A DNA stretch of 64,000 nucleotides from positions 80,363 to 144,362 of the forward strand of contig CBDDRC010000043.1 in NCBI GenBank assembly GCA_965232985.1, read 5' to 3'. This stretch comes from JADFDG01 sp965232985. Its GTDB lineage: Bacteria; Pseudomonadota; Gammaproteobacteria; Pseudomonadales; JADFDG01. Both the position numbers and the translations under genes were made by a program. How positions within the stretch are numbered: the first letter of the stretch is position 1; every line of letters begins with the position of its first letter. Of this stretch, positions 5,779-15,776 are shown in pieces. Below the pieces are notes generated by a model. The model worked only from the letters and a program-made list of their open reading frames with translations. It was not told the origin of the DNA and did not search any database.

Positions 5779-7620
5779 TCAGCCCCATAGCGCATCCTGC
5801 AGGCCGGACGAGCGGGCGATACGTCGACTGATGGCGGCGGCAAGCAGCGCAGGATTACCGTGGATTTCCACCGCGGCGCGCGCCCGGGTCACTGCGGTGT
5901 AGATCAGCTCGCAACCAAGTATCGGCGCATCACGTTCCGGGAGGACCAGCGCAACAGTATCGAATTCCGAACCCTGCGCCTTGTGTACCGTCATCGCGAA
6001 AACGGTTTCGTGCGCCGGCAGGCGACCAAGTGGCAGCCAGCGCAGGCCGCGATCAGCCGCAACAAAACACGCTTGCAGATGACCATCCGCGGCCGGCCAG
6101 ACCAGGCCGATATCACCATTGAATAACTGCACGCCGTAGTCGTTGGCGGTGATGAGCAGCGGGCGGCCACGGTAGAAGCGTTCGCGCGGATCAATGAGTC
6201 CGGCATCGGCAAGCGCCGCGGTAACGCGCGCGTTGATACCGGCAACGCCGCGCGAACCGTCGCGCAGGGCGCAGAGCACACGGAATGCACCGAAACGTTG
6301 TGCTGCGTCCGCCACATCGGTGGCAGCAAGATAGTGCCGGTACGCGCTGACCGCGCGCACGACCAGTGCATCCAGTGCCGTCGCGTCATCGCCGGCGAAC
6401 AGGCGCGTCGCCGGATCGCCGGCACAGGCAGCCAGTGCAGCGTTGGCATCGCCGGCGTTGATCGCGCGAGCCAGGGCACCAATACCGCCGTCGCCACGGA
6501 AACGATGGCTGGTGCGCAGCCGGGCAATACTGCCGGCGATCGGCGCTGTTACTGTTACTGTCGTTGCGGCAGCCCCGTGGTCGTCTGCGTGCAAAACCGT
6601 GCGGCGACAAATATCGCCGAGCACAGCGCCGGCCTCGACCGAGGCCAATTGATCCGCATCGCCGAGCAGCACAAGCCTGGCCGTGGCCGGCAACGCAGCC
6701 ATAACGCGCGCCATCAACGGCATGTCGATCATTGAGGCTTCATCGATCACCAGCACATCGAGCGCCAGCGGATTGGCGGCATTGTGTCGTGGCCGGTGCG
6801 TGTCGGGCCGGGTGCCGATCAGCCGATGCAGGGTCGACGCCTGCTCGGGAATGCGCATGACCTCGGCCGCCTCGCTGCCGGCGGCGCGCAGGATTGTTTT
6901 CGCTGCCCGGATCGATTCACCCAGGCGCGCAGCCGCCTTGCCGGTGGGCGCGGCGAGGCGGATACGCGGGGCCGGCAGGTTGGCCGCATCTGCCAGCGCC
7001 AACATGGCAGCGAGCATTTTGGTGACGGTGGTGGTCTTGCCGGTGCCAGGGCCACCCGTGATTACCGCCAACCGGCGTCCAAGTGCCATGCGCGCCGCCG
7101 CGCGCTGATCCGGATCGGCGTCCAGATTGCCGAATTGCGCATCGAGCACCCGTTCGATGGCGCGCGCATCGGCCAGCGGCGCATCGACAGCCCGCGCCAG
7201 CAGGCCGGCGGCGATCTCACGTTCGAAAAGAAAATATTTGGTGAAATAAAGCCGGTCAGCGGCGTCGAGCACCAGCGGCTGCGTGCAGGGGTTGCTGTTG
7301 GCGCGGGCGACCAGACCGCTGGCCATCAGTGCCGCGCGCCAGGCGGCAAGCGCCGGCGCAACGATACCGGCCCAGTTGCCGTTTGCTGTCGACCCGCCAT
7401 CGCCAAGAACCGGGCGACCCGCACAACCGGCAAGGTTCAGACAGATGTCGCCGTCTGCCTGGATCCGCGACAGCGTGGCGATGGCCAGGGCAACAACAGA
7501 TGCATCGACTAGCGCAGCAGATTCACCGGCAACAGCCAGCAGGTGGCGCGCGAGATGAAAATCGACATCGCGCAACGCGCCGGCGGCGCGAGCAGGGCGC
7601 AGGATATCCAGCGCCTTCAT
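5779..7620 (-). CDS. recD: Exodeoxyribonuclease V alpha subunit (RecD helicase)
   Basis: A 613-residue superfamily 1 5'-3' helicase. The Walker A is GGPGTGKT at residues 189-196, Walker B is the VLVIDEASM segment, and the C-terminal motif VHKAQGSEF is present. It is the fast motor of RecBCD, which degrades and processes double-strand ends up to Chi and loads RecA. The start ATG overlaps the recB stop as ATGA; an upstream in-frame start lies inside recB and is rejected. It is the last gene of the recC-recB-recD operon. Confidence 0.95.
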   Translation of the reverse strand: MKALDILRPARAAGALRDVDFHLARHLLAVAGESAALVDASVVALAIATLSRIQADGDICLNLAGCAGRPVLGDGGSTANGNWAGIVAPALAAWRAALMASGLVARANSNPCTQPLVLDAADRLYFTKYFLFEREIAAGLLARAVDAPLADARAIERVLDAQFGNLDADPDQRAAARMALGRRLAVITGGPGTGKTTTVTKMLAAMLALADAANLPAPRIRLAAPTGKAAARLGESIRAAKTILRAAGSEAAEVMRIPEQASTLHRLIGTRPDTHRPRHNAANPLALDVLVIDEASMIDMPLMARVMAALPATARLVLLGDADQLASVEAGAVLGDICRRTVLHADDHGAAATTVTVTAPIAGSIARLRTSHRFRGDGGIGALARAINAGDANAALAACAGDPATRLFAGDDATALDALVVRAVSAYRHYLAATDVADAAQRFGAFRVLCALRDGSRGVAGINARVTAALADAGLIDPRERFYRGRPLLITANDYGVQLFNGDIGLVWPAADGHLQACFVAADRGLRWLPLGRLPAHETVFAMTVHKAQGSEFDTVALVLPERDAPILGCELIYTAVTRARAAVEIHGNPALLAAAISRRIARSSGLQDALWG

Positions 7621-10600
7621 GGTGTGCCCCGGCGCTTGTCGATGTTGCCTTGCAGCAGCGCATTGATGGCAGTGATGCGTTCGACATCGGCCGGCACGTA
7701 CCACTGCCCCGGCCGCGCCGGATCATCGACACTCATGCCGCGCAGGAACAGGTAATAGACGCCACCCAGATGCCGTGCCGGGTCGTAGCCTGTGCCAAGT
7801 GCGCGGCGCAGGTGGCGATGCAACGCTACCGTGTAAAGCGTGTATTGCAGATCGTAACGGCTGTGCGCGATGGCACGCGCCAGGTGCTCGCCTGTGTACC
7901 AGGTGGCATTGGGTCCGAGCTTGTTGGTTTTCCAGTCCGCCACATACCAGCGGCCATCGTGCTCGAAAATCAGGTCGATAAAACCTTGCAGCAAACCGTG
8001 CGCCGGCGCGAAGGCGAGCCGCGGGCCACGAATGCCGTCGCCCAGTCCCGGCAACAATGCTTCCAGTGCGTCGGCGCGCAGATTTTCCAGCGGATACCAG
8101 AATTCCATCTCGTTGCGACGCCGGGACGGATCGAGCAGGCGCAGATGAAAGCCGCTGGCATCAAGAGGCGCATCGAGCGTCGTTTCGATCATGCCGGCAA
8201 CGGTATCGCACCAGGCCGCCGGCATGGCCCGGCGCCCAAGTTCACGCGTCACGATGTTGCGCAGCAACTCGCCGCGCGCCGTGCGGTAATCGAGATCTTC
8301 GAGGATATCGTGAAAGAGATGGCCGGTAGTGGTGCCGCCTGCGAGCGTAAATGGCGAGAGTTGCGGCGCAACTGACAATAAGGGAGCCGTGGCGTCAGCA
8401 TCGATTTCGCGCCGCACACCAAGATCGCGCGCCTGATCGTGAACACCTTCGACGAGACCGGAATAACTGGTGGTGATGTACGCGCACTGAACGCGCCGGC
8501 CGGTCGTGCGTGCGGCCAGCGAGCGGGCCGATGCCGGCATGGCGGCAACTGCCGGGACAGGCGCTGTTGCAGCCGTGGCATCGGCGATATCGATCACCCG
8601 TATCTGGTCGGGGTGCCCGGCAGCCAGGGTGTCGAGCTCGACGCGCAACTCGGCAAGAGCGAGCGATTTCATGTGCACAGCGAGCGCGTCGACATGCCTG
8701 AGGTCATCGGGCCCGTGCAGCAGGAAAGCAAGCGCTGATCGGTCCGTGAGGTTGATGTGCCCCCAGGGGACGATGCAGTAATCCTGGGCGCGCGTCAGTG
8801 CGACATACAACAGCCGCATGTCTTCGGCGAGGCGTTCATACTCGGCGCGGGCGACGCTGTTGTCGTCACCGGCGAGATCGACACACAACCGGCCCTGTTC
8901 ATCATGGAACCGGGGGAATACTTTCTTCGCATTCACCGGTTTCGTGTCGTACATGAACGGCAAAAACACCACCGGATACTCAAGGCCCTTGCTGCGATGC
9001 AGCGTGAGTACCTGCACCAGATCCGCATCGCTTTCGAGACGCAATTGCTGCGCCTCGGCAGCCGCGTCCGGCGCTGTCATGTTGTCTTCGAGCCAGCGCA
9101 ACAGCGATTCCGGCGACGGATGTTCACGCGCAGCCTGCTGCAGCAATTCGGCGAGCTGGCCTACGTTGGTGAGCCGGCGCTCACCATCGGGTTGCGCCAG
9201 CATAACGGCCGCCGCACCGCTGCCGTGCAGGAAAGCGCGAAACATCGGCATAAAGCCGCGCGTCAGCCAGGCGTCGTGCCAGGCGTGCAGATCGCGCAGC
9301 AAGGTTTCGTAGGCGTTGTCGCCCTGCGAAGCTGCCTGCTGATCGGCAGCTTCCTCACCCAGCGCAGCAAGAAACAGCGCATCGTGCGGCCAGAGCGGGC
9401 TGACCAGTGCACGGCGCAAGGCGCGGTCGTTGGCCGGCTCGGCAATCGCGGTCAATACGTCGCGCAGCGCTGCGGCTTCCGCCGTGGCGAAGACATTTTG
9501 CGTGCCCGCCATGGCGCTGCCGATACCGATTTCGCGCAACGCAGCCTGTACTTGCGCACCTTGCGCATGGGTGCGTACCAGCACGGCGATGTCGCGCGGT
9601 ACGAGCGGTTTACCGTCACGCCGGCCACCCGCAAGCAACGCAGCAATGCGGCGGGCAGTCTGCGCCAGAATGATCTCGGCGGCTTTCTCTTTCGATAACG
9701 AGCGCCCTTTCTCGCCGTCCGGCAAGAGCCAGAATTCGAGCGGTACCGGCACGCCGGCCGGCTCGACGAGACGTTTGCTGTCAGCGTTGCCGGCCGCCCG
9801 TGTCGGCTGGAAAGCAATGGCATCAGCAAACAGGAACGGCTCGGTACGACGCGAGAACAGCGCGTTCACGCCACCGACCAGCGGCGTCACCGAACGCCAG
9901 TTGGTGTCGAGCGAGTAGCGGCGTTGCGCGCCGGCGGCGTTGCGCGCCTGCATGTAGGCGAAGATGTCGGCACCGCGAAAACTGTAGATCGCCTGCTTCG
10001 GATCGCCTATCAGCAACAGCGCGCTGCCTTCCTGGCCGGCCGCTTCGTTGCCATGGATGCGCGCAAAAATGCCGTACTGCAGCGGATCGGTATCCTGAAA
10101 CTCGTCAATCAGCACAACCGGATAACGGCGGGCGAGCGCCTGCGCCAGCCGCGCGCCGGTCGGGCCGGCGAGCGCAGCAGCCAAACGCATGATGATGTCG
10201 TCGAAAGCGGCGCTGCCGGCCTGATGCCGTGCGGTATCGAGCCGGGCTCGGATATCAGCGGCAGCGTCGGCGAGCATGGTCTGCTCGATACCGGCGCTGC
10301 CGGCCTGATAATGCGTCACGCTGGTGACGAGCGGCTCATCCGGAAAGCAGATGCCTTTGGCCTTTTGCGCCTTGCTGATGTTGTCATCGAGTGTCTTACG
10401 CAGAAACAATTTCCCTTCCGGCGGCAATTCCAGCGCCGTGCCGGCGCACCAGGCATTGAGCGCGGCGACTGCAGCGGCGACACTCTCCGGCTTGTACGGC
10501 CCACGGCTGAGCGCCTTGAAATCGTTTATTTTCCCGGCGAGTGCCGCACTGCCGGCACGCCAGGCGGTAACCAGCGCGCCGCGCTGCTGCTGTAGTTTTT

Positions 10601-11258
10601 CTGGCGAGTAATTTTCGTATTGCAGCCTGATTCCCGGGCGCAGCAGCGGCCGAACTTTTTCATACAGAATCTGCGGCGACACAAAATGCCTGTGCGCAAC
10701 AGCAGCCAGCATGTCATTGCCATAATATCGTGTTCGCCAATGATCCTGAACGGCTTGCAGTTCTCGCAATCTGTCGTCCTGAACCAGGTCGATCTCGAAG
10801 TCTTCACCGCTATCGAAAGCCTGCTCCTGCAGCGCGCGCTGACAAAAACCATGTATGGTAAAAATTGCCGCGTCATCGATAGCTGCTATTTCAAGGCGCA
10901 GGCGAATGATCGATTCATCACGCCGGCCTTCGGCGATAATTTTCGCCAGCAATTCTCGCAATGGCATATCAAGCGTGTTGCTGCTTTCCGGCCAGGCGCG
11001 GGTGCCGCTGCGAATGCCTTCCAGCACATTCAACGCCTCGAACAGGCGCAATCGCACGCGACCGCGCAACTCTCCGGTGGCGGCACGGGTGAAGGTGACG
11101 ACAAGAATGTCCTGCACGCGCCGCGGCACCTCGCCGTTGATGCCGAGCACAAGGCGCAGATAGAGCGTGGTGATCGCGTGCGTCTTGCCGGTGCCGGCGC
11201 TGGCTTCAATGAGGCGGATGCCGTCCATCGGCAGGGTTAGCGGATCGAGACGGTTCAT
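7617..11258 (-). CDS. recB: Exodeoxyribonuclease V beta subunit (RecB helicase-nuclease)
   Basis: A 1213-residue protein. The N-terminal UvrD-like 3'-5' helicase has Walker A ASAGTGKT at residues 19-26 and a VLIDEFQDTDP Walker B. The C-terminal nuclease domain shows the GFIDLIFEHDGRWYVADWKTNK signature (Asp, Asp, Lys). It provides the slow helicase motor and the only nuclease site of RecBCD. It overlaps recC upstream and recD downstream by 4 bases each, so the three subunits are translationally coupled. Confidence 0.95.
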   Translation of the reverse strand: MNRLDPLTLPMDGIRLIEASAGTGKTHAITTLYLRLVLGINGEVPRRVQDILVVTFTRAATGELRGRVRLRLFEALNVLEGIRSGTRAWPESSNTLDMPLRELLAKIIAEGRRDESIIRLRLEIAAIDDAAIFTIHGFCQRALQEQAFDSGEDFEIDLVQDDRLRELQAVQDHWRTRYYGNDMLAAVAHRHFVSPQILYEKVRPLLRPGIRLQYENYSPEKLQQQRGALVTAWRAGSAALAGKINDFKALSRGPYKPESVAAAVAALNAWCAGTALELPPEGKLFLRKTLDDNISKAQKAKGICFPDEPLVTSVTHYQAGSAGIEQTMLADAAADIRARLDTARHQAGSAAFDDIIMRLAAALAGPTGARLAQALARRYPVVLIDEFQDTDPLQYGIFARIHGNEAAGQEGSALLLIGDPKQAIYSFRGADIFAYMQARNAAGAQRRYSLDTNWRSVTPLVGGVNALFSRRTEPFLFADAIAFQPTRAAGNADSKRLVEPAGVPVPLEFWLLPDGEKGRSLSKEKAAEIILAQTARRIAALLAGGRRDGKPLVPRDIAVLVRTHAQGAQVQAALREIGIGSAMAGTQNVFATAEAAALRDVLTAIAEPANDRALRRALVSPLWPHDALFLAALGEEAADQQAASQGDNAYETLLRDLHAWHDAWLTRGFMPMFRAFLHGSGAAAVMLAQPDGERRLTNVGQLAELLQQAAREHPSPESLLRWLEDNMTAPDAAAEAQQLRLESDADLVQVLTLHRSKGLEYPVVFLPFMYDTKPVNAKKVFPRFHDEQGRLCVDLAGDDNSVARAEYERLAEDMRLLYVALTRAQDYCIVPWGHINLTDRSALAFLLHGPDDLRHVDALAVHMKSLALAELRVELDTLAAGHPDQIRVIDIADATAATAPVPAVAAMPASARSLAARTTGRRVQCAYITTSYSGLVEGVHDQARDLGVRREIDADATAPLLSVAPQLSPFTLAGGTTTGHLFHDILEDLDYRTARGELLRNIVTRELGRRAMPAAWCDTVAGMIETTLDAPLDASGFHLRLLDPSRRRNEMEFWYPLENLRADALEALLPGLGDGIRGPRLAFAPAHGLLQGFIDLIFEHDGRWYVADWKTNKLGPNATWYTGEHLARAIAHSRYDLQYTLYTVALHRHLRRALGTGYDPARHLGGVYYLFLRGMSVDDPARPGQWYVPADVERITAINALLQGNIDKRRGTP

Positions 11259-14200
11259 GTGTCGCCCCCGGCGGCGCCATCCTCATCCGTACTGCCCGCA
11301 ACGCCGATGAGACAGGCATACAACGGCGCGAAAATCGCGGTGGCGAGCGCTGCAAAGTCTGCGTCGGCAAGCGCATTGTCCTCGTGGCCGAAACAAACCC
11401 GGAAACTGCGGTCGCGCGATTCCGATTCCGCCTGATTGTCAAAAGTGCCGAACCATTTGGCGCGGGCCGCCTTGCTTGCTGCATCAGGCGTCTTTGCGCT
11501 TGCCCAAGCTTGCGAACTTTTCGGGAAGAAGCGCAGCGGACGGGTGCCGCTCTGGTCATAAAGCGCGACCAGCATCGCAAGCAACGCCAGCGGATCGTGC
11601 TCGGGTGTGCCGATGCGGGTAGTCGTCGTTGCTGTTTCGATGATTGTCTCAACAGCCATTCCCGACTGCGCATGCGCAGCATCGCTGCCAACGCCCAGCG
11701 TAGCGCACAAGACAAGATGATCGATCCAGGCATCGAGTAGCAGACGCGCATGCGGTTTGTCTGTGGCACTGATGAGACGCTGCCGCGTACCGGCTACCGC
11801 GCCGAGCCGACCGGTCAACCGGCGGCCATCGGGCAAAACGATATCGACATCAAGTGGCGCATATGTGTGCGCGTCGTTCGCCAATCGCTGCATAAGCGGC
11901 GCAAACCTGCTGACGCGGGCATCCCAGTCAAGCCGGGCGAACGCGCCCTGCGGCAACTCACCGCGCGCGGCCAGCAGCGTGAATTGTTCCTCGGCACTGT
12001 GCCCGGCCCGTGCGGCCGCAATCCATGCTTCATTGATGGCAAAGCTGTCGTCGAGCGCAAACGGTTCGTCATCTGCAATTTCATCGCCACTGTCGGCGTC
12101 CAGAAAAACACCGAGCCGGCGCTCAAGAAACCAGCGCGCCGGATGTTTCAGGCAGCGATGCAAATCGGTAAGCCGCAGCTGCGCGTGTGACGGCGCACCG
12201 GCAGCCTCTGCGGCTGCCGGTGCCAGCGGTGCCGGGCAGAACGCCGGCTGTGGCTGCCGGGCGCCACCGGCAGCCACAGCCGCCGGCAACCAGTCCGGGT
12301 CATAGCTGAACAAGCGCGCGTCCCGGCCATCGTACTGCCGGGGGCTGAATGGCTGCAGCGGGTGTTGCGTGATGAGCGCAGCGCAGACGGCCTGGCGCAT
12401 CTCCGGATCCGGTTGCGGGCCAATGATCGTGTCGATGAGCTCGCTGACCACCACCGACGGTTGCAGCGGCGAACTGTCGCGCAACGAACGGTCGGTATAA
12501 CTGATGTACAGGCAATCGCGCGCCGAGAGCAGCGTTTCCAGAAACAGATGCCGATCATCGTCGCGCCGCGAACGATCGCCACGGCGCGGGGCAGCGGCGA
12601 CCAGATCGAACGTGGCTGGCGATTGCGTGCGCGGAAAACGATCCTGGCTCATGCCGATCAGGCAAATGATGCGAAACGGCAGGCTGCGCGCCGGCGTCAG
12701 CTGCGCAAAAGTGACCAAGCCGCGCAGCAGGCCGCCGCGCGCCGCAGGCTCGCCCAGCCGCGCCGCGAAATCGGCCCGGAATACCGCAGGTGCAATGGCG
12801 CCGGTGTAGCCGGCAAGGGTGAGCTCATCAAGAAATTCGCAGGCAGCAGTGTCGATTGCGTCGACCACGCGATCCTCGTCGGAATTGCTCGCGGCGCAGA
12901 ATTCGCTGAGCAATTGCGCAATCAAGGCACGCCAGCCGGCAGCATCGTGAGCACGCGACAAGCGCTGCCTGGCAACAGCCAGGGCATCAAGAAAAGACTG
13001 CAATTTTCCCAGCGCGATACCGTCACTGCCTTCGATGTCGGCATAGGGTGCCCGGCCGGCAACCAATGCCTCGCTGTCGTTCATTGCCAAGCCGAGAAAC
13101 AGTCGTTCCAGTCCGAACTGCCAACTGTGCGCGGATTCGGCAGGCAGGCCGCGGGCGGCGCGATCGGCGGCGTCGAGTCCCCAGCGCACACCCGCAGCGC
13201 GCACCCAGTGCCGCAAGGCCTCCAGATCGCTTTCGCTGAGGCGGCCAAAGCGGCGGGCGATCGCCGGGGTTTCCAGCAGGCCGAGCACGTCGCTGGCAGT
13301 GAAACGGCTCTCCGGCAGCAACAGCAATTGCTGGAAAGCAGCCGCAAGTGGATGGCCGGCGCGGCGCGCAAGATCGGTGATTGCGTAGGGAATGTCGCGC
13401 GACGTGCCGCGCGCGGTACCGAATACGGCGTCGATATAGGGGGCAGCAAGATCGATGTCCGGCGTCAATACCAGCACATCGTGCGGCGCCAGCGTGGCGT
13501 CACGCTGGAAAGCATCCAGCAAACGGTCATGCAGCACCTCGATTTCGCGCAGCAAGCTGTAAGCACCATGCACCTGCACGCTGGCGTCAATCATGGCCGG
13601 CGTTGCCGCTGGCGCTGCGCTGTTCAGGAAAATATCGCGCTGCAATCGCGACAGCAGCGTATCGCCGGCCGGCTCAAGAAAAAGCTCAGGCGTGGGCTGC
13701 ACGTCGTGGTCGGCCAGATCGAGAAAATACTGCTGGATGCGGGCACCACCGTTGGCCAGCAGCGGGTTGCCGGCAGCGCCGCTGGTATCGCCATCGCCCG
13801 CATAACCCAGGTGCAGGGCGGCCACTTCGCCATAGCGCGCAAAAGCGTCGGCGCGCGCGCGCGGACGCAGCGCATCGCCCCAAAAATACGCGCTCGGGTT
13901 GAGCGCATACAAATCGATATCGGTGTGTGCCCCGAGCGCCGCCAACACGGCAACATAAACCGGCGGCAGCGCCGGCACCGCGAACACGCTCACCCGGGCC
14001 GGCAGTTTTTTTGCATCGAGCTTGCCGTTTTTGGCGGCGGCAAAGAACCTGTCCAGCAAACGCGCACGGTGCTCACCGCCGGCTTGCGCGACCACCTGCC
14101 GCCACAACAGCGCCTGCCAGCGCTCATCATCGCTCGCATCCTGGCGCGGCCGCTCGCCCTGCTCCCAGGCCAGGATCATGTCGTGACGATAGACGAGGTA

Positions 14201-14638
14201 CTGATCAAACAGTGCGGCAAGCCGGCGCGCCAATTGAAAGCGCTTGCGCTGATTCGCGTCATCGGCAAGCACGTTATTGCCAAGGTCATTGCCAAGATAG
14301 TGGCGCAATGCGGCAAACGCAGGATCAACAAGCCGCACCGGATCGAGCAGCGACATCAGCCGCCAGGCCAGGGCATTGCTTTCGTAGGGCGACTGCCGCG
14401 GCGCCGCAGGAAACTGCGCCCGCAACGCCTGCCAGACAAAACCGGCCGGCAACTGCATGTCGAGGTTGGCAGCAATGTTTTCCTTTTGCGCCAACTGCTG
14501 CCACAACCAGCGATCCATGCCGCGCTCGGCAACGATCACTTCCGCCACCAGCGGATTGCCCGAGGCGGGCTCGGCAATATTGATCGCCAGCGCAGCGAAC
14601 AGCGCTTCCTGGCGATTGCTGGAGAAGATGCGCAACAT
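11255..14638 (-). CDS. recC: Exodeoxyribonuclease V gamma subunit (RecC)
   Basis: About 1127 residues, matching the usual RecC length. It starts MLRIFSSNRQEALFAAL and contains QLAQKENIAANLDMQLPAGFVW, FRIICLIGMSQDRFPR and LRLTDLHRCLKHPARWFLERRLG, all characteristic of RecC. RecC is a dead helicase-nuclease that scaffolds RecB and RecD and recognises Chi. Start 14638 matches the family N-terminus; the frame is open upstream but enters the WYL gene. Only about 20 bases separate it from that upstream regulator. Confidence 0.92.
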   Translation of the reverse strand: MLRIFSSNRQEALFAALAINIAEPASGNPLVAEVIVAERGMDRWLWQQLAQKENIAANLDMQLPAGFVWQALRAQFPAAPRQSPYESNALAWRLMSLLDPVRLVDPAFAALRHYLGNDLGNNVLADDANQRKRFQLARRLAALFDQYLVYRHDMILAWEQGERPRQDASDDERWQALLWRQVVAQAGGEHRARLLDRFFAAAKNGKLDAKKLPARVSVFAVPALPPVYVAVLAALGAHTDIDLYALNPSAYFWGDALRPRARADAFARYGEVAALHLGYAGDGDTSGAAGNPLLANGGARIQQYFLDLADHDVQPTPELFLEPAGDTLLSRLQRDIFLNSAAPAATPAMIDASVQVHGAYSLLREIEVLHDRLLDAFQRDATLAPHDVLVLTPDIDLAAPYIDAVFGTARGTSRDIPYAITDLARRAGHPLAAAFQQLLLLPESRFTASDVLGLLETPAIARRFGRLSESDLEALRHWVRAAGVRWGLDAADRAARGLPAESAHSWQFGLERLFLGLAMNDSEALVAGRAPYADIEGSDGIALGKLQSFLDALAVARQRLSRAHDAAGWRALIAQLLSEFCAASNSDEDRVVDAIDTAACEFLDELTLAGYTGAIAPAVFRADFAARLGEPAARGGLLRGLVTFAQLTPARSLPFRIICLIGMSQDRFPRTQSPATFDLVAAAPRRGDRSRRDDDRHLFLETLLSARDCLYISYTDRSLRDSSPLQPSVVVSELIDTIIGPQPDPEMRQAVCAALITQHPLQPFSPRQYDGRDARLFSYDPDWLPAAVAAGGARQPQPAFCPAPLAPAAAEAAGAPSHAQLRLTDLHRCLKHPARWFLERRLGVFLDADSGDEIADDEPFALDDSFAINEAWIAAARAGHSAEEQFTLLAARGELPQGAFARLDWDARVSRFAPLMQRLANDAHTYAPLDVDIVLPDGRRLTGRLGAVAGTRQRLISATDKPHARLLLDAWIDHLVLCATLGVGSDAAHAQSGMAVETIIETATTTTRIGTPEHDPLALLAMLVALYDQSGTRPLRFFPKSSQAWASAKTPDAASKAARAKWFGTFDNQAESESRDRSFRVCFGHEDNALADADFAALATAIFAPLYACLIGVAGSTDEDGAAGGDT

Positions 14639-14657
14639 CAGCAGCAGGCCTGCCTGT

Positions 14658-15662
14658 TCATGCGCGGTAGCGCGCGTGCAGTTGCTCGGCAACAGCGCGA
14701 AACTCTGCACGCAGCGTCGCCGGCTCCAGTACCTCCACCTTGTCGCCGAAGCCGAGCAGCCACCAGCGCAGTTGCTGCGTATCCGGTGTGGTGGCACGCA
14801 CGGTAACGAAGTCGTTGGCATCCGGCTCGCCAAATTGCTGGTCTTTTGCCAACGGCCGTTCGTACAGGTGTGCCGCCGTGGCGCGCGCCATGCGGAAGAC
14901 GAGCTTCAGCGGTTTCCTGCCGACCGGATAATCGAATTTTTCATCGACGAACCTGTCGATGTCGAAACCCGACGGATCGCTCGCGTGTTCGTCGGTGATC
15001 GTAATTGCCTTGATGCGTTGCACGGGCAGATGGGCAACGCGGGCCCCCTCGGCGCCATCAAGATTGCAGACCAGATAGACGACACCATCAAGGAAGACAA
15101 GGCCGAGCGGATCGGCCGTGTAATCCTTCGTCTTGCCGTCGTGCTTGCGCGCGTCGTAACGCAGGCGCACCCGCCGGGCGTTCTGCAATGCATCGTAGAT
15201 CGTTTCCAGCACGGCATGATCCACCGTTGGCAGGCTCAGGCGCTGGCCGCGCGACTTGACGCGAATTCGCGCCGGCAGCCGGGCGAGATCCCGGCCATCG
15301 CCAGCGAGCAACCGTTCGGCCGCCTCGAAACGCGGCGCCAGCACCTTGATCACTGCTGCCGGCAGCAGCGGCGCGAGGTGGTCGCGCGCCAGCATCAGCG
15401 TCAACGCCGAAACCTTGTCGATCGGCTGGATGTCCACCCGCGCGGCGTCCTTCATCCAGCTCCAGCCGTAGGGCTTGTTGCGGTCATCCCTGATGAGCGG
15501 GAAAACGCCTGCAAGTTTCTCCAGATCGCGCTCGACCGAACGGGCACTGATGTCGTATCCAGCGGCGGCAAGTTTTTCGCGCACATCCTTCGCGGTGATT
15601 TTGCGCGGTGCGGTTGGGACGCAGTCGAGCATCTTGATATAGCGCAGCGTGGTGTCGGCCAT
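14658..15662 (-). CDS. WYL-domain transcriptional regulator
   Basis: A 334-residue protein. An N-terminal helix-turn-helix (about residues 10-70, ARSVERDLEKLAGVFPL) is followed by a WYL ligand-sensing domain (about 150-230, RRVRLRYDARKHDGKTKDYTADPLGLVF) and a C-terminal WCX-type extension ending near LHARYRA. I chose MADTTLRYIK at 15662; an in-frame start at 15710 adds 16 residues. WYL proteins bind nucleic acid or nucleotide-like ligands and often control DNA damage or defence genes. Here the gene ends 20 bases before recC on the same strand, implying control of, or co-expression with, recBCD. Confidence 0.85.
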   Translation of the reverse strand: MADTTLRYIKMLDCVPTAPRKITAKDVREKLAAAGYDISARSVERDLEKLAGVFPLIRDDRNKPYGWSWMKDAARVDIQPIDKVSALTLMLARDHLAPLLPAAVIKVLAPRFEAAERLLAGDGRDLARLPARIRVKSRGQRLSLPTVDHAVLETIYDALQNARRVRLRYDARKHDGKTKDYTADPLGLVFLDGVVYLVCNLDGAEGARVAHLPVQRIKAITITDEHASDPSGFDIDRFVDEKFDYPVGRKPLKLVFRMARATAAHLYERPLAKDQQFGEPDANDFVTVRATTPDTQQLRWWLLGFGDKVEVLEPATLRAEFRAVAEQLHARYRA

Positions 15663-15776
15663 GGGCGGGTCGTCGCGGGTTGCTGTTTCGGGCGCGCAGG
15701 GCGTGTCCAAAAGTAAAGCAGTCCTGCGGGTTTTCCTACTGTCATCGGCAGCGACCGTGCCGGTTGCAGAAGCGAC

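Noticed and set aside
12362..14806. An 814-codon open frame on the plus strand
   Set aside because: It is antisense to recC throughout, has no recognisable motif and reflects the third-position GC bias of the real gene. The same applies to long frames antisense to gltB, argS, phoX and pilQ.
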